This document shows positions 37,444-48,378 of a stretch of DNA of 64,000 nt, piece after piece. This stretch comes from Paraburkholderia acidicola. Lineage in GTDB: Bacteria > Pseudomonadota > Gammaproteobacteria > Burkholderiales > Burkholderiaceae. Within the stretch, counting starts at the first letter, position 1. Every line of letters begins with the position of its first letter. Both the position numbers and the translations under genes were made by a program. Location: NCBI RefSeq assembly GCF_002362315.1, contig NZ_MTZV01000006.1, positions 2,542,001 through 2,606,000 of the forward strand. Direction: 5' to 3'. The notes under the pieces are model-generated. The model ran no database searches. It had not been told where the DNA came from and saw nothing but the letters and a program-made list of their open reading frames with translations.

Positions 37444-37473
37444 TTGACATCTAAGGGCCGCCTTCGCTATGTT
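37444..37473 (+). promoter_or_regulatory. Candidate sigma-70 promoter of the ABC transporter operon
   Basis: TTGACA (37444-37449) and TATGTT (37468-37473), spacer 18 bp, sit about 75 bp before the binding-protein start. A weak hairpin CCCTT-N7-AAGGG (37375-37391) upstream may end the previous transcript. No FCD-type site like those at 33567 was found here. Confidence 0.55.
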
Positions 37474-37546
37474 CCACGAGGAGCGAGACATGGAGCGCCG
37501 CTGCTCGACAGGTGGTGGGGTTCCCTACAAGAAGCGAGGAGATGCG

Positions 37547-38731
37547 ATGATTTTTTCGGGTAGCGTGTCGGCAAGGCACGTCGCGGCGTGTGCGGCGCTT
37601 GCGGCTGCAGTGGCACTGACAACATTCGCACCGCTCGCGCACGCAGCCGGTCCAGTTGCGCTCAACATCGTCGACGTAGCCGGCGACCTGCAACTGACAC
37701 AAAAAGGTTTCGAAGCCTTCAAGGCGAAATACCCGACCCTCGTGTCGAACATCACCTACACGAATGCACCGGCTCCGCAGTTGCCCGGCAAGATCAAGGC
37801 GATGCAGGGCGCAGGACGCTCCGACATCGATCTCGTGCTGACTGGTACCGACGCGCTCGCGGCCGGCATCCAGCAGAACCTGTGGATCAAGCTGCTGCCC
37901 GATCAGGCGGCGGCGTTTCCCGGCACGCTCGACCGCTATGCGCCCGGGCCGCGCAAGATGCAGGAGCTCGCGCAGGGCTACGGTCTCGAGGTCGCCTATA
38001 TGCCCGCTGGTCCGCTGCTCGAATACAACCCCGCGAAGGTCAGCGATCCGCCGCGAACACCCGCGCAACTGCTGCAATGGTGCAAGGCGCACCCGGACAA
38101 GCTGATCTACGCGCGGCCCGCCAATTCGGGTCCGGGCCGCACGTTCCTGATGGGGCTGCCGTATGTACTCGGTGACAAGGATCCGCAGGATCCGGTCAAC
38201 GGCTGGGACAAGACGTGGGCGTTTCTCAAACAACTCAACGACTGCGTTCCGTACTATCCGGGCGGCACATCGGCGGTCATGAAGGAACTCGGCGAGGGCA
38301 CTCGCGACATGACCGTCACGGTCACCGGCTGGGACATCAATCCGCGCGCACTCGGTATCGTGCCGGCCGAATTCCGTGTGCAGGCGTTCGACAACATGAC
38401 GTGGGTCAACGACGCGCACTACATGGTGATCCCGAAGGGCGTGCCGAAAGAGAAACTCGACGTGCTCTACAAGCTGATGAACTTCATGCTGGAACCGGCG
38501 CAGCAGGCGCTCACGTACGACGACGGTTACTTCTATCCGGGTCCCGCGATCAAGGGCGTGACCGTCGATCAGGCACCGGCGCACAGCCAGGACGTACTGA
38601 AACAGTACGGTCGCCCCGAATACGCGAAGCTGCTGGCCGAGCGCCCGCACGTACTGCCGCTCAGTGCATCCGCGATGGTGGCGGCGTTCCAGAAATGGGA
38701 CCGCGAAGTAGGTGCGCAGAAAACGAAGTAG
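37547..38731 (+). CDS. ABC transporter periplasmic substrate-binding protein (family 1, PotD-like organisation)
   Basis: 394 residues from ATG at 37547 with GAGGAG upstream. The N terminus is a classical signal peptide (AALAAAVALTTFAPLAHAAG), so the mature protein is periplasmic. The fold is that of extracellular solute-binding proteins, with conserved-looking GLEVAYMPAGPLLEYNPAKV and WVNDAHYMVIPKGVPKEK. It is the first gene of a transporter unit followed by one ATPase and two permeases. Gene order resembles polyamine (Pot) or iron importers, but the catabolic neighbours suggest that the ligand is a sugar acid or lactone. The ligand is inferred from context only. Confidence 0.87.
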   Translation: MIFSGSVSARHVAACAALAAAVALTTFAPLAHAAGPVALNIVDVAGDLQLTQKGFEAFKAKYPTLVSNITYTNAPAPQLPGKIKAMQGAGRSDIDLVLTGTDALAAGIQQNLWIKLLPDQAAAFPGTLDRYAPGPRKMQELAQGYGLEVAYMPAGPLLEYNPAKVSDPPRTPAQLLQWCKAHPDKLIYARPANSGPGRTFLMGLPYVLGDKDPQDPVNGWDKTWAFLKQLNDCVPYYPGGTSAVMKELGEGTRDMTVTVTGWDINPRALGIVPAEFRVQAFDNMTWVNDAHYMVIPKGVPKEKLDVLYKLMNFMLEPAQQALTYDDGYFYPGPAIKGVTVDQAPAHSQDVLKQYGRPEYAKLLAERPHVLPLSASAMVAAFQKWDREVGAQKTK

Positions 38732-38809
38732 CCGGCTGCGCTGGCTGCTTTGCACGAGCGAACCGGACGGCGCGGCCCGCGATACCGCCGTCCGCATCAG
38801 GACATCGTC

Positions 38810-39892
38810 ATGAAGCATCAGTTTGAGCAATTGCGGCTCGCAGCAGTGAGCCGCAGTTTCACGAGCGCCGACGGCCATCCGGTCGCCGCGCTTCAGGGAC
38901 TCGATCTCGACATCCGGCGCGGCGAGTTCATCGCGTTGCTGGGGCCCTCGGGATGCGGCAAATCGACGGCGCTCAACTGCATCGCGGGTCTGCAACCGCT
39001 CACGTCCGGCGGTATCTGGCTCGACGAAACGCGCATCGACATACTGCCGCCCGAGAAGCGCGGCTTCGGCATGGTGTTCCAGAACTACGCGCTGTTTCCG
39101 CACATGTCGGTGCTCGACAACGTCGGCTTCGGCCTGAAGATGCGCGGCGTGTCGAAGAGCGAGACCGCCCGCCGCGCACGCGAAGCGCTGCAACTCGTGC
39201 AACTGGTCGGCCACGAACGCAAGCTGCCTGGTCAACTGTCGGGCGGCCAGCAACAACGCGTCGCGATTGCACGCGCGATCGTGATCGAACCGCCGCTCGT
39301 GTTGATGGACGAACCGCTGTCGAATCTCGATACGAAGCTGCGCATCGAAATGCGCGCGGAGATTCGCCGTATTCATAGCCAGCTCGAACGCGCGACGCTT
39401 TATGTGACGCACGATCAGGATGAGGCGCTTTCGATGGCCGATCGTATCGTCGTGATGAAAGAGGGCGTCGTCCAGCAGGTCGGGACGCCGAAGGAAGTCT
39501 ATGGGCGGCCGAAGAATCTGCATGTTGCGCGTTTCATGGGCTATCGCAACGTGCTCGAGTTTGCGCTCGAGGGGCAGCAGGGCGACGGCATCGCGGTGAA
39601 CGCGAATGGTGTGCGTTTGCTGGGTGTCGCGATGGAAGGGTTCGACAGTCAACGCGTGTGCGTTGCGCTGCGACCCGAAGATATCGAACTGGCTGCGCCA
39701 GGAACCGACAATAGTTTCGATGCGGACGTCACCACCGTCGAATACGGCGGTCACGATTCGCTGCTGCGTGTGCATACGATGTTCGGCGATCTGTGGGCGC
39801 GCATCGCCGGTGAATTTGTTGCCGGTGAGCGTCTGCGCTTAAGGGTGCCGCCTGCGCGTACGCTCGTCTACGACGGCAGCGAAGCACGATGA
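38810..39892 (+). CDS. ABC transporter ATP-binding protein (PotA/UgpC-like, with TOBE domain)
   Basis: 360 residues from ATG at 38810 (AGGA upstream). Walker A (GPSGCGKST), Q-loop (MVFQNYALFPHM), signature (LSGGQQQR), Walker B (VLMDEPLSNLD) and switch His (YVTHDQDEALSMADR) are all present, followed by a C-terminal TOBE/OB extension from about residue 240. It energises import through the two permeases encoded next; the permease start overlaps its stop by 4 bp (ATGA). The gene is complete and of normal length. Confidence 0.93.
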   Translation: MKHQFEQLRLAAVSRSFTSADGHPVAALQGLDLDIRRGEFIALLGPSGCGKSTALNCIAGLQPLTSGGIWLDETRIDILPPEKRGFGMVFQNYALFPHMSVLDNVGFGLKMRGVSKSETARRAREALQLVQLVGHERKLPGQLSGGQQQRVAIARAIVIEPPLVLMDEPLSNLDTKLRIEMRAEIRRIHSQLERATLYVTHDQDEALSMADRIVVMKEGVVQQVGTPKEVYGRPKNLHVARFMGYRNVLEFALEGQQGDGIAVNANGVRLLGVAMEGFDSQRVCVALRPEDIELAAPGTDNSFDADVTTVEYGGHDSLLRVHTMFGDLWARIAGEFVAGERLRLRVPPARTLVYDGSEAR

Positions 39893-40767
39893 ACGCCGCA
39901 ACCCTTGCGCCTCCCGCTGCACCGCGCGATCCGAAAGCCTGGCTGGTTGCGCCGGCGCTGACCTTCATCCTCGCGCTGTTCGTCTATCCGTTCGTCTACG
40001 GTCTCGTGCTGTCGTTTCAACCGATGAACGGCGGCGGCGTGTGGGCGAACTACCGCACGTTCTTCACCGACACGTCGATGTGGCCGACGGTCCTCGTCAC
40101 GCTCAAGCTCGCCGTGCCCGCGACGCTGATCAACGTCGGTGTATCGGTGCCGGTCGCATTCGCGCTGCGGCGCCACTCGCCGTATCAGAAGCTCGTTACG
40201 ACACTGCTCGTGATCCCCGTCACGCTCGGCACCGTGTTGATCGCCGACGGCATGCTCACGTACTTCGGTCCGAACGGCTGGTTTCCGCAGGTGCTGCGCG
40301 CACTGCATCTGTACACGGACGAAGTGCGGCTTACGCACAACTACTGGGGCGTGTTGATCTCGCTCGTGGTGTCGGGTTTCCCATTTGCGTTCCTGCTGAC
40401 GCTCTCGTACGTGACCGGCATCGACCCGACGCTGGCGAATGCGGCCGCGACGCTTGGCGCGAGCCCGTGGCAGCAGTTCCGGCAGATTTATCTGCCGTTG
40501 CTGATGCCGGGGCTGACGATGGCTGCGTGTCTGTCGTTCGTGCAGGCGTTCTCGGTGTTTCCGTCGGCGGTGCTGCTCGGTGCACCGGCCGGCCCGACTC
40601 GCGTGATGTCGATCGCGGCAGCGGAAGCGGCGTTCGAGAGCTACGACTACTCGCTCGCGTCGGCGATTGCAATCGTGATGGGCTTCGTGCAGTTGATCGT
40701 CGTCGCGGGCATGCTCGGCGCCCGGCGCTTCTTCTATCGCGGACCGGTTAGCGGAGGGAAGGGCTGA
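39889..40767 (+). CDS. ABC transporter permease (PotB type)
   Basis: 292 residues with about six membrane segments. The binding-protein-dependent permease EAA-like loop is in NAAATLGASPWQQFRQIYLPLL. Segment one is WLVAPALTFILALFVYPFVYG. Its ATG overlaps the ATPase stop as ATGA and its TGA shares one base with the next permease (TGATG), showing a tightly coupled operon. It forms one half of the inner-membrane channel for the importer. Confidence 0.9.
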   Translation: MNAATLAPPAAPRDPKAWLVAPALTFILALFVYPFVYGLVLSFQPMNGGGVWANYRTFFTDTSMWPTVLVTLKLAVPATLINVGVSVPVAFALRRHSPYQKLVTTLLVIPVTLGTVLIADGMLTYFGPNGWFPQVLRALHLYTDEVRLTHNYWGVLISLVVSGFPFAFLLTLSYVTGIDPTLANAAATLGASPWQQFRQIYLPLLMPGLTMAACLSFVQAFSVFPSAVLLGAPAGPTRVMSIAAAEAAFESYDYSLASAIAIVMGFVQLIVVAGMLGARRFFYRGPVSGGKG

Positions 40768-41678
40768 TGACGACCGATCGTCCCGCTGCATCGTTACAGC
40801 CGAGGCCCACCGCAGCAGATGCGCCATCTGCACGCAACGGCAGCCACCGCACAAGTCTTGCCAGCCGAGCGTGGACCACGCTCGTATGGGGGACGATGCT
40901 GTTCTTCCTGCTGAACGTCGTGCTGCTGATCGCCACGGTCGCCGTCAACTCGCTCGCGACACGCTGGTTCGGCACGTTGCTGCCGCAAGGTTTCACGTTG
41001 CACTGGTACGCGCAGGCATGGGGTGACTTCCAGCTCGCGAGCGTACTCTGGGTCACCGTCGAAGTCGTCGGCGCGGTCGTGCTGCTATCGGTTGCACTCG
41101 GTGTGCCGGCGGCCTACGCGCTTGCACGCGTGCAGTTTCGCGGCAAGCGCTTCGCGATGCTCGTGTTCCTGCTGCCGCTGATGGTGCCGCCCGTCACCTA
41201 CGGTATTCCGATGGCGACCGCGATGTACCGCATCGGTCTGGCTGGCACACTGGGCGGCGTGATCCTCGCGAACCTCGTGCCCGCGCTGCCGTTCGTGATT
41301 CTCGTGATGACACCGTTCATCGAACAGATCGATCCGGCGCTCGAGTCCGCGGCGCGTATCTTCGGTGCGAATACATGGCGCTATTTTCGCTACGTGCTGC
41401 TGCCGCTGCTCGTGCCGGGTATGCTGGCCGCAGGGCTGCTGGTGCTCGTGCGTACCATCGGCATGTTCGAGTTGACGTTTTTCACGGCCGGCCCGGCGAC
41501 GCAGACGCTCGTCGTCGCGCTGTACTACGCGGTGTTTTCGACCGGCGTGCGAGCGCCGCAATCGATCGATGCGATGGCGATGATCTATATGGCGATCACG
41601 CTCGTGTGGGTGCTGATTGCGCTGCAGTTCGTGAGCCCGACGCAGATCGTCTCGCGCGTGAAGGAACAGCGCCGCTGA
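40767..41678 (+). CDS. ABC transporter permease (PotC type)
   Basis: 303 residues, second channel subunit. A cytoplasmic N-terminal tail of about 35 residues precedes segments starting TLVWGTMLFFLLNVVLLIAT. The EAA loop is in ESAARIFGANTWRYFRYVLLPLLVPG. It is translationally coupled to the first permease and followed after 64 bp by the IlvD/Edd-family dehydratase, which ties the transporter to aldonate catabolism. Confidence 0.9.
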   Translation: MTTDRPAASLQPRPTAADAPSARNGSHRTSLASRAWTTLVWGTMLFFLLNVVLLIATVAVNSLATRWFGTLLPQGFTLHWYAQAWGDFQLASVLWVTVEVVGAVVLLSVALGVPAAYALARVQFRGKRFAMLVFLLPLMVPPVTYGIPMATAMYRIGLAGTLGGVILANLVPALPFVILVMTPFIEQIDPALESAARIFGANTWRYFRYVLLPLLVPGMLAAGLLVLVRTIGMFELTFFTAGPATQTLVVALYYAVFSTGVRAPQSIDAMAMIYMAITLVWVLIALQFVSPTQIVSRVKEQRR

Positions 41679-41742
41679 GCCGAGCCACCTCCTGTCGGAC
41701 GAACCACGCTCGTCCACGATCCGATCAAGCTGGGAGCGATAC

Positions 41743-43473
<1,731 letters not shown>

Positions 43474-43532
43474 CACGGCGCTGCCGCTGCTCGAACGATC
43501 AGTTGACGATCTGCCGACAGTCAGTTGCTCGT

Positions 43533-44138
43533 TCAGTAACCGACGCGGTAAACCCGACCCGTCTCCGCGCCCTCGACGCTGCGCAGGTAACCTTGTGCCG
43601 CGCGTTGTGCGGTAACCGGTTCGAAGCCGCGGAAGTAAGGTGCATACGCGTCCATCGATTCGACCAGCACAGTCGGGCTCACCACGTTGATGCGCAGGCC
43701 GCGCGGCAGTTCGATCGCCGAGCCGCGCACGAAGCCTTCCAGCGCGAGATTCACGGTTGTCGCACTGGCGCCTTCGCGAATCGGTTCGTCGGCGAGGATG
43801 CCGCTCGTCAGCGTGAATGAACCGCCGTCGTTCACATAGCGCTGCGCACCGAGCACGAAATTGATCTGGCCCATCAGCTTGTCGCGCAGACCGGTCCAGA
43901 ATTGCTCGACGGTCATCTCGGGCAGCGGCCCGAAGTGCACTTTACCGGTCGCCGTGACGATGCCGTCAACCTTGCCGATTTCGCGGAACAACTGCTCGAT
44001 GCTCGCCGGATCGGTGCCGTCGACGCGATGCGCACCGCGTGTCGCGCCCACCTCGATCACTTCGTGACGAACCTTCAACGCTGCAGCCACAGCCTGACCC
44101 AGCGTACCCGTTGCACCGATAACGACGATCTTCTTCAT
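43533..44138 (-). CDS. Short-chain dehydrogenase/reductase, compact type
   Basis: 201 residues, somewhat short for the family. Rossmann motif GATGTLG lies at the N terminus (MKKIVVIGATGTLGQAVAAA) and NAD(P) binding is expected. The usual YxxxK catalytic pair is not evident: the segment reads SGILADEPIREGASATTVNLALEGFV, so it belongs to the divergent small SDR group seen in proteobacteria. GGGAGC precedes the ATG. It is convergent with the dehydratase gene. A role in the sugar-acid pathway is unproven. Confidence 0.82.
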   Translation of the reverse strand: MKKIVVIGATGTLGQAVAAALKVRHEVIEVGATRGAHRVDGTDPASIEQLFREIGKVDGIVTATGKVHFGPLPEMTVEQFWTGLRDKLMGQINFVLGAQRYVNDGGSFTLTSGILADEPIREGASATTVNLALEGFVRGSAIELPRGLRINVVSPTVLVESMDAYAPYFRGFEPVTAQRAAQGYLRSVEGAETGRVYRVGY

Positions 44139-44372
44139 GTTCTGCTCCCGCGAGTGGATGGTGAATCATTCCTGATTGTCGCGGACCGCCGCAGTGGGAA
44201 AAAGCCGTCGCGAAGCCGGGGTCCTGAAACCCCAGGTTTCGAATCGAATTCGGGTCGACGCATTCTCGCTCAGGGTCTCGCTCAGTACCGCATTGAAACG
44301 ATGCACGTACTGCGCATCCGCGTGCGCAAGCCCGCTCGCGGATTGAATCAAACAGTGCGTTGCATCGCGCGA
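44139..44372. other. Short intergenic region between two leftward genes
   Basis: No gene was recognised. It contains a small dyad GAAACC-CCA-GGTTTC near 44226-44240, which could form a hairpin downstream of the leftward DUF3005-like gene. Confidence 0.35.
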
Positions 44373-44816
44373 TTATTTAACGCGCTGAAACTCGATCAAG
44401 CGAGCCGGCCGCCGATGATTCAACGCGTAATGTTTGTGCCCGCGAGTTTCGTAGCCGGGCGGCAGATCCGGGTTGTCGAAGCCCTCATCGAACGCTTGCG
44501 GTGGCTCTGGCTCGACCATGCCCCGATCGATCACCGTGTAACCTGGCGTGACCGCGAGCAGCAGATGGTTGCCACCCGTACGGCTGTCGAAACCCGCCAT
44601 CCCATCACGCGCTTCGGGGACACTGTTGTCGAGTGTCGCGTTGCTTTGTGTCACTTCGTCGGGACCGATCGCGCCGTGTCCGTCGAGCCGCGCCGCTTCG
44701 CGATTCTTGCCGTCGGTGTCGACCGTGCTGTCGTGCGTACGATCATTGTGTAGCTCTGTACTGAGCCCGCGTGATACGGTATGTTTGTTCGTATCGTCGG
44801 TATCGGTTGTGTTCAT
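44373..44816 (-). CDS. Conserved hypothetical protein, DUF3005-like
   Basis: 147 residues from ATG at 44816 with GAGG six bases upstream. The N-terminal third is Thr/Asp-rich and low-complexity; the rest is structured-looking (NATLDNSVPEARDGMAGFDS, GGNHLLLAVTPGYTVIDRGM, GYETRGHKHYALNHR). I recall this pattern from a Burkholderiales family of unknown function, probably DUF3005, but could not check it. No signal peptide or membrane segment is visible. Function unknown. Confidence 0.7.
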   Translation of the reverse strand: MNTTDTDDTNKHTVSRGLSTELHNDRTHDSTVDTDGKNREAARLDGHGAIGPDEVTQSNATLDNSVPEARDGMAGFDSRTGGNHLLLAVTPGYTVIDRGMVEPEPPQAFDEGFDNPDLPPGYETRGHKHYALNHRRPARLIEFQRVK

Positions 44817-44828
44817 TGCGTTCCTCAC

Positions 44829-45158
44829 TCTGAAATATGCGGACCTCGACGGCTGTCGCGGCCTTCATTGATGAGTGAGCAAAACCCGTTCCGGGGAAGC
44901 AACGCAAAACGCCGTAAAAAAGTGCGTTCGCTCTATGAACCAAATGTCAATTTTTACTTTTTTAATGGACGATACTTTACGACAGAGTATCATCGTACTC
45001 CGACGAGCCGGCGCGCACCGAACACTCTGCAGGTCATCAGAAGCACCCACCGCAACAGCATTCTGCAACAGCGAAATTCGGGCTATTGCGGCGTGGAGGA
45101 TGCACAGCGGCAGCGCGCCTTTCGAACCATCATACGAGGCAGTCAGGGCGGGTGACTC
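44829..45158. other. Intergenic region with dyads
   Basis: About 330 bp without a convincing gene. It contains an AT-rich patch near 44945-44970 and the dyad GATACT-N9-AGTATC (44971-44991), overlapped by GAGTA-N6-TACTC (44985-45000). These are possible regulatory sites for the small gene at 45159. Confidence 0.4.
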
Positions 45159-45392
45159 ATGCACTTTGATGCTGCATTTACACATCGCGGCTACTTGCTG
45201 AATTGTGAGCCGGCACACGTGGGCGACGGCTCATGGCAACCCTATGTAGTGATCTCCCGTTCCAGCGACGGCGAGCTCGTTGCCAATCGTTTCTTTCCAA
45301 CCGACCTTCGATTTCCCGACGAAGCCACCGCGATCGCGCATGCCCGCGACTGGGCGGTGCGATGGATCGACGCGAGTAGCGTGACGATCTGA
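45159..45392 (+). CDS. Small conserved hypothetical protein
   Basis: 77 residues starting MHFDAAFTHRGYLLNCEPAH. It looks like a compact folded protein, with SWQPYVVISRSSDGELVANR and FPDEATAIAHARDWAVRWID, a beta-rich front and an amphipathic helix at the end. I recognise the style from Burkholderiales genomes but no function is known to me. The neighbour downstream is a serine acetyltransferase, 132 bp away. Confidence 0.7.
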   Translation: MHFDAAFTHRGYLLNCEPAHVGDGSWQPYVVISRSSDGELVANRFFPTDLRFPDEATAIAHARDWAVRWIDASSVTI

Positions 45393-45524
45393 GCGGGCGC
45401 ATACAGCCCGCCTGGTGAAGCCCGTGCCTGGTAACGGCACGTTGCCCGGGGCGCCGCAAAACGCGGTAATCTCTCAGGACACTTCACTCTGAACCGTGCC
45501 CCGCCGCACGGCGCCGCGTCCACC

Positions 45525-46451
45525 ATGTCAAATGTGTCTTCCCACAACTGGGGCCTCGAGCAGATCGTCGCGGATCTGCGCGCGTCGCGCGAGCAACTGC
45601 ACCGCACCCGCCATCCGCTCGGCATTCGCGAACTGCCGTCGCGCGATGCGGTAATCAGCATTGTGGGCGGTTTGCGCGCGGCGCTGTTTCCGACCCACTA
45701 CGGTGCCGCCGATCTGACCGACGAGAGCGTCGACTATTACGTCGGCCATACACTCGAAAGCACGTTGCGCCTGCTCGCCGAACAGATTCGCCGCGCGCTG
45801 CGTTTTCTACCCGAACATGCACAAACCAGCGACGAAGCGCTCAGCGTGCGCGCATTCGATGTGGCACGCGAATTCGGCAGGCAGTTGCCCGGTATCCGGG
45901 CGCTACTGGTGAGCGATATCCAGGCCGCATTCGCCGGCGATCCGGCTGCGCAACACATCACTGAAATTCTGCTCTGCTATCCGGGTGTGTGGGCGATGAC
46001 GCACCATCGTCTTGCGCATGCGTTGCACCGGCTCGGTGTGCCGTTGCTCGCGCGCTTCATCAACGAGATCGCGCATTCGGCAACCGGCATCGACATTCAC
46101 CCGGGTGCGCAGATCGATTCGAGTTTCTTCATCGATCACGGCACGGGTGTCGTGATCGGCGAAACGGCTGTGATTGGCCAGCGCGTGCGCGTGTATCAGG
46201 CCGTCACGCTCGGCGCGAAGAGTTTCGCCGCCGACCTCGACGGTACGCTTGTGAAAGGCAATGCGCGGCATCCGGTCGTCGAGGATGACGTCGTGATCTA
46301 CGCGGGCGCGACGATCCTCGGTCGCGTGACGATCGGGCGTGGTTCGGTGATCGGCGGCAATGTGTGGCTCACGCATAGCGTGCCGCCGGGCAGCAGCGTA
46401 TCGCAGGGCAAAGTCCGCGAAGGCGAGCGTACGGACGAAGGGAAACACTGA
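45525..46451 (+). CDS. Serine O-acetyltransferase, EpsC/SrpH-like CysE family
   Basis: 308 residues. The N-terminal helical part (about 1-190) is followed by a left-handed beta-helix of hexapeptide repeats with the family block GIDIHPGAQIDSSFFIDHGT and GVVIGETAVIGQ, ending in a glycine/serine-rich C terminus. It acetylates serine from acetyl-CoA, the first step of cysteine synthesis. It is longer than housekeeping CysE, as in the EpsC subgroup. The AraC gene starts on the last base of its stop codon (TGATG). Confidence 0.88.
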   Translation: MSNVSSHNWGLEQIVADLRASREQLHRTRHPLGIRELPSRDAVISIVGGLRAALFPTHYGAADLTDESVDYYVGHTLESTLRLLAEQIRRALRFLPEHAQTSDEALSVRAFDVAREFGRQLPGIRALLVSDIQAAFAGDPAAQHITEILLCYPGVWAMTHHRLAHALHRLGVPLLARFINEIAHSATGIDIHPGAQIDSSFFIDHGTGVVIGETAVIGQRVRVYQAVTLGAKSFAADLDGTLVKGNARHPVVEDDVVIYAGATILGRVTIGRGSVIGGNVWLTHSVPPGSSVSQGKVREGERTDEGKH

Positions 46452-47320
46452 TGGTTGCGCGCGGCGTTCGCGATGCGGTGGAGGCGGGCGCCAGACAACC
46501 CGGTGTCACCGCACGCGTTCAGATGCCGCGCTGTGCGCTGGCCGGTGTCGAAGCGACGGCGGCGCGGACTGCCCTGGCATTTGCCCGCCACACGCACGAC
46601 CGCTTTGGCATCGGCGTGATTGCACAAGGTGGCCAGCGATCGGCGAGCGGTCGCGGCCCGGTCGAAGCGCGCGCGAACGACGTGATCACCGTGAATCCCG
46701 GCGAGATCCACGACGGTAGCCCGCTCGATGAACGCGGCCGCGCGTGGCGCATGTTGTACTTCGAACCGTCGTTGTTATTCGATGCCGTGGGCGAACTGGC
46801 CGATGCGCCTGCGCGTTCGCTCGAACTCACGGTGCCGGTGGCTCGTGATTTATTGCTGAAGCGGTTGTTCGAGCGTCTGTTCGCGGTATCGGTGGAAAGC
46901 GGGCCAGCGGCCGATTCGCTCGCCTGCGAGGAGGCGCTGCTTGCGCTGTTCGCGCACGTCGGCCGGCATCACACCACCGTTGCGCTTCGTAGCGCGCGCG
47001 AAGCGACTACGCCGGTTGCGCGGGCGAAGGCGCGCATCGACGACGAACCGTCCGCCACGCTTACCCTCGCCGAACTGGCCGCCGATTCTGGCATGAGCCG
47101 CTTCCAGTTGCTGCGTGCGTTTGCGCGCGAAACCGGCTTGCCGCCGCATGCGTACCAGATGCAGCGGCGTGTGATGCTGGCGCGACGATTGATCGCGAGT
47201 CGTATGGGTCTCGCAAGCGTCGCCGCCACGGCTGGCTTTGCTGATCAGAGCCACATGACGCGCGCGTTCGTGCGGCTCTTTGGTGTGACGCCGGCTGTGT
47301 ATTCGGTGGCGGTTCGCTAG
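46451..47320 (+). CDS. AraC-family transcriptional regulator
   Basis: 289 residues. An AraC-type cupin domain (HTHDRFGIGVIAQGGQRS, NPGEIHDGSPLD) is followed by two C-terminal helix-turn-helix motifs (LAELAADSGMSRFQLLRAFA and VAATAGFADQSHMTRAFVRL). Translation is coupled to the serine acetyltransferase. The EamA transporter follows after 149 bp; this pairing of an AraC regulator of the cupin type with an EamA exporter is common, and it may control that gene. Effector unknown. Confidence 0.9.
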   Translation: MVARGVRDAVEAGARQPGVTARVQMPRCALAGVEATAARTALAFARHTHDRFGIGVIAQGGQRSASGRGPVEARANDVITVNPGEIHDGSPLDERGRAWRMLYFEPSLLFDAVGELADAPARSLELTVPVARDLLLKRLFERLFAVSVESGPAADSLACEEALLALFAHVGRHHTTVALRSAREATTPVARAKARIDDEPSATLTLAELAADSGMSRFQLLRAFARETGLPPHAYQMQRRVMLARRLIASRMGLASVAATAGFADQSHMTRAFVRLFGVTPAVYSVAVR

Positions 47321-47469
47321 ATCCTTCTTGCTTGCCGCTTGCCGCTTACCGCTTGCGGCACACGGCACACCATCTGCTGCGTGCACACGCACTGCAATTT
47401 CGTTCAAGACCCACTGTCCGCGAAGACATTACCCTGCCTCCTCGTTCCACAACGAAAGGAAGCGGGAGC

Positions 47470-48378
47470 ATGAATTCGCGTTACACGGGGTATCTGTTCT
47501 GCGGACTGGCGATGATTGGCGTCGGCAGCACGGTGGTCGTCAGCAAGGCGATCGCGGCGGGCTTGCCGCCGTTTTCGGCGACCGCGTTGCGGTTCGCGAT
47601 TGCGTTTCCGGTCTTCATCGTCGTGATGCGCGTGCGACGCGTGCGCTGGCCGCGCTTATCGCGCCGCGACGCGTGGCTTGCCATCGCGCAGGCGGGTGCG
47701 GGTAGCGTTGGCTACACGGTGTTCCTGATCAGCGGCATGAAACTCGCGTCGGCCGCCGATGCGGGCGTGATCGCCGGCACCTTGCCCGCGGTCTCGGCGG
47801 CGGTGGCGATGCTTGCGCTTGGCGAACGGCCCGCGCCTGCCTTGATTGGCGCGATCGCACTCGCGACGACTGGCGTGCTTGCGTGCACGGTCCATTTCGA
47901 TCGACTGGCGGATTCGCGCGGCACGGGCGCGCTGACGGGCAACGCGCTCGTGTTTGCCGCGGTTATCTGCGAAGCACTCTTCATCCTGCTGAACCGCAAG
48001 TTGAGCCGACCCGTTGATGCCTTGCCGCTATCCGCACTGATGTCGGGCATCGGCCTGGCGGTCGCGATTGTGCCGGCTTGTTTCGAAAGACCGTGGACGC
48101 TACCGTTCAACGCAAGCGCGCTGCTCGGAGTCGTGTACTACGCACTGGTACCGACCGTCGCGGGTTTCGTGCTGTGGTATGCGGGCGCTGAGCGCATAAG
48201 CGGTGCGGAGGCGGGACTGATGACGGCTCTCGTACCGGTATCGGCGGTGGCGCTGGCGGCACTCGTGCTGCACGAACCGGTGACCGGCTCGCAACTGGCG
48301 GGCGTCGCATGCGTACTGGCGGCGGTGTGGCTAGCAACCTTCGGCCGCAGAGTGCGCGCAGCGGGTGCAACAGGTTGA
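47470..48378 (+). CDS. EamA/DMT-family transporter
   Basis: 302 residues with ten predicted membrane segments in two EamA repeats. It starts MNSRYTGYLFCGLAMIGVGS at the ATG at 47470 after AAGGAAGCGGGAG; the longer frame upstream is not membrane-like. EamA proteins export metabolites such as amino acids. The last 18 codons (VWLATFGRRVRAAGATG) belong to the first unit of a tandem repeat that continues past the stop, so its C terminus is the repeat source. Confidence 0.88.
   Translation: MNSRYTGYLFCGLAMIGVGSTVVVSKAIAAGLPPFSATALRFAIAFPVFIVVMRVRRVRWPRLSRRDAWLAIAQAGAGSVGYTVFLISGMKLASAADAGVIAGTLPAVSAAVAMLALGERPAPALIGAIALATTGVLACTVHFDRLADSRGTGALTGNALVFAAVICEALFILLNRKLSRPVDALPLSALMSGIGLAVAIVPACFERPWTLPFNASALLGVVYYALVPTVAGFVLWYAGAERISGAEAGLMTALVPVSAVALAALVLHEPVTGSQLAGVACVLAAVWLATFGRRVRAAGATG

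Noticed and set aside
37451..39775. Leftward open frame of 774 codons
   Set aside because: It is antisense to the binding protein and ATPase genes, which show signal peptide, Walker motifs and proper starts.
44875..45201. Rightward frame of 108 codons
   Set aside because: It overlaps the better supported small gene at 45159 and has an irregular, cysteine-rich composition.
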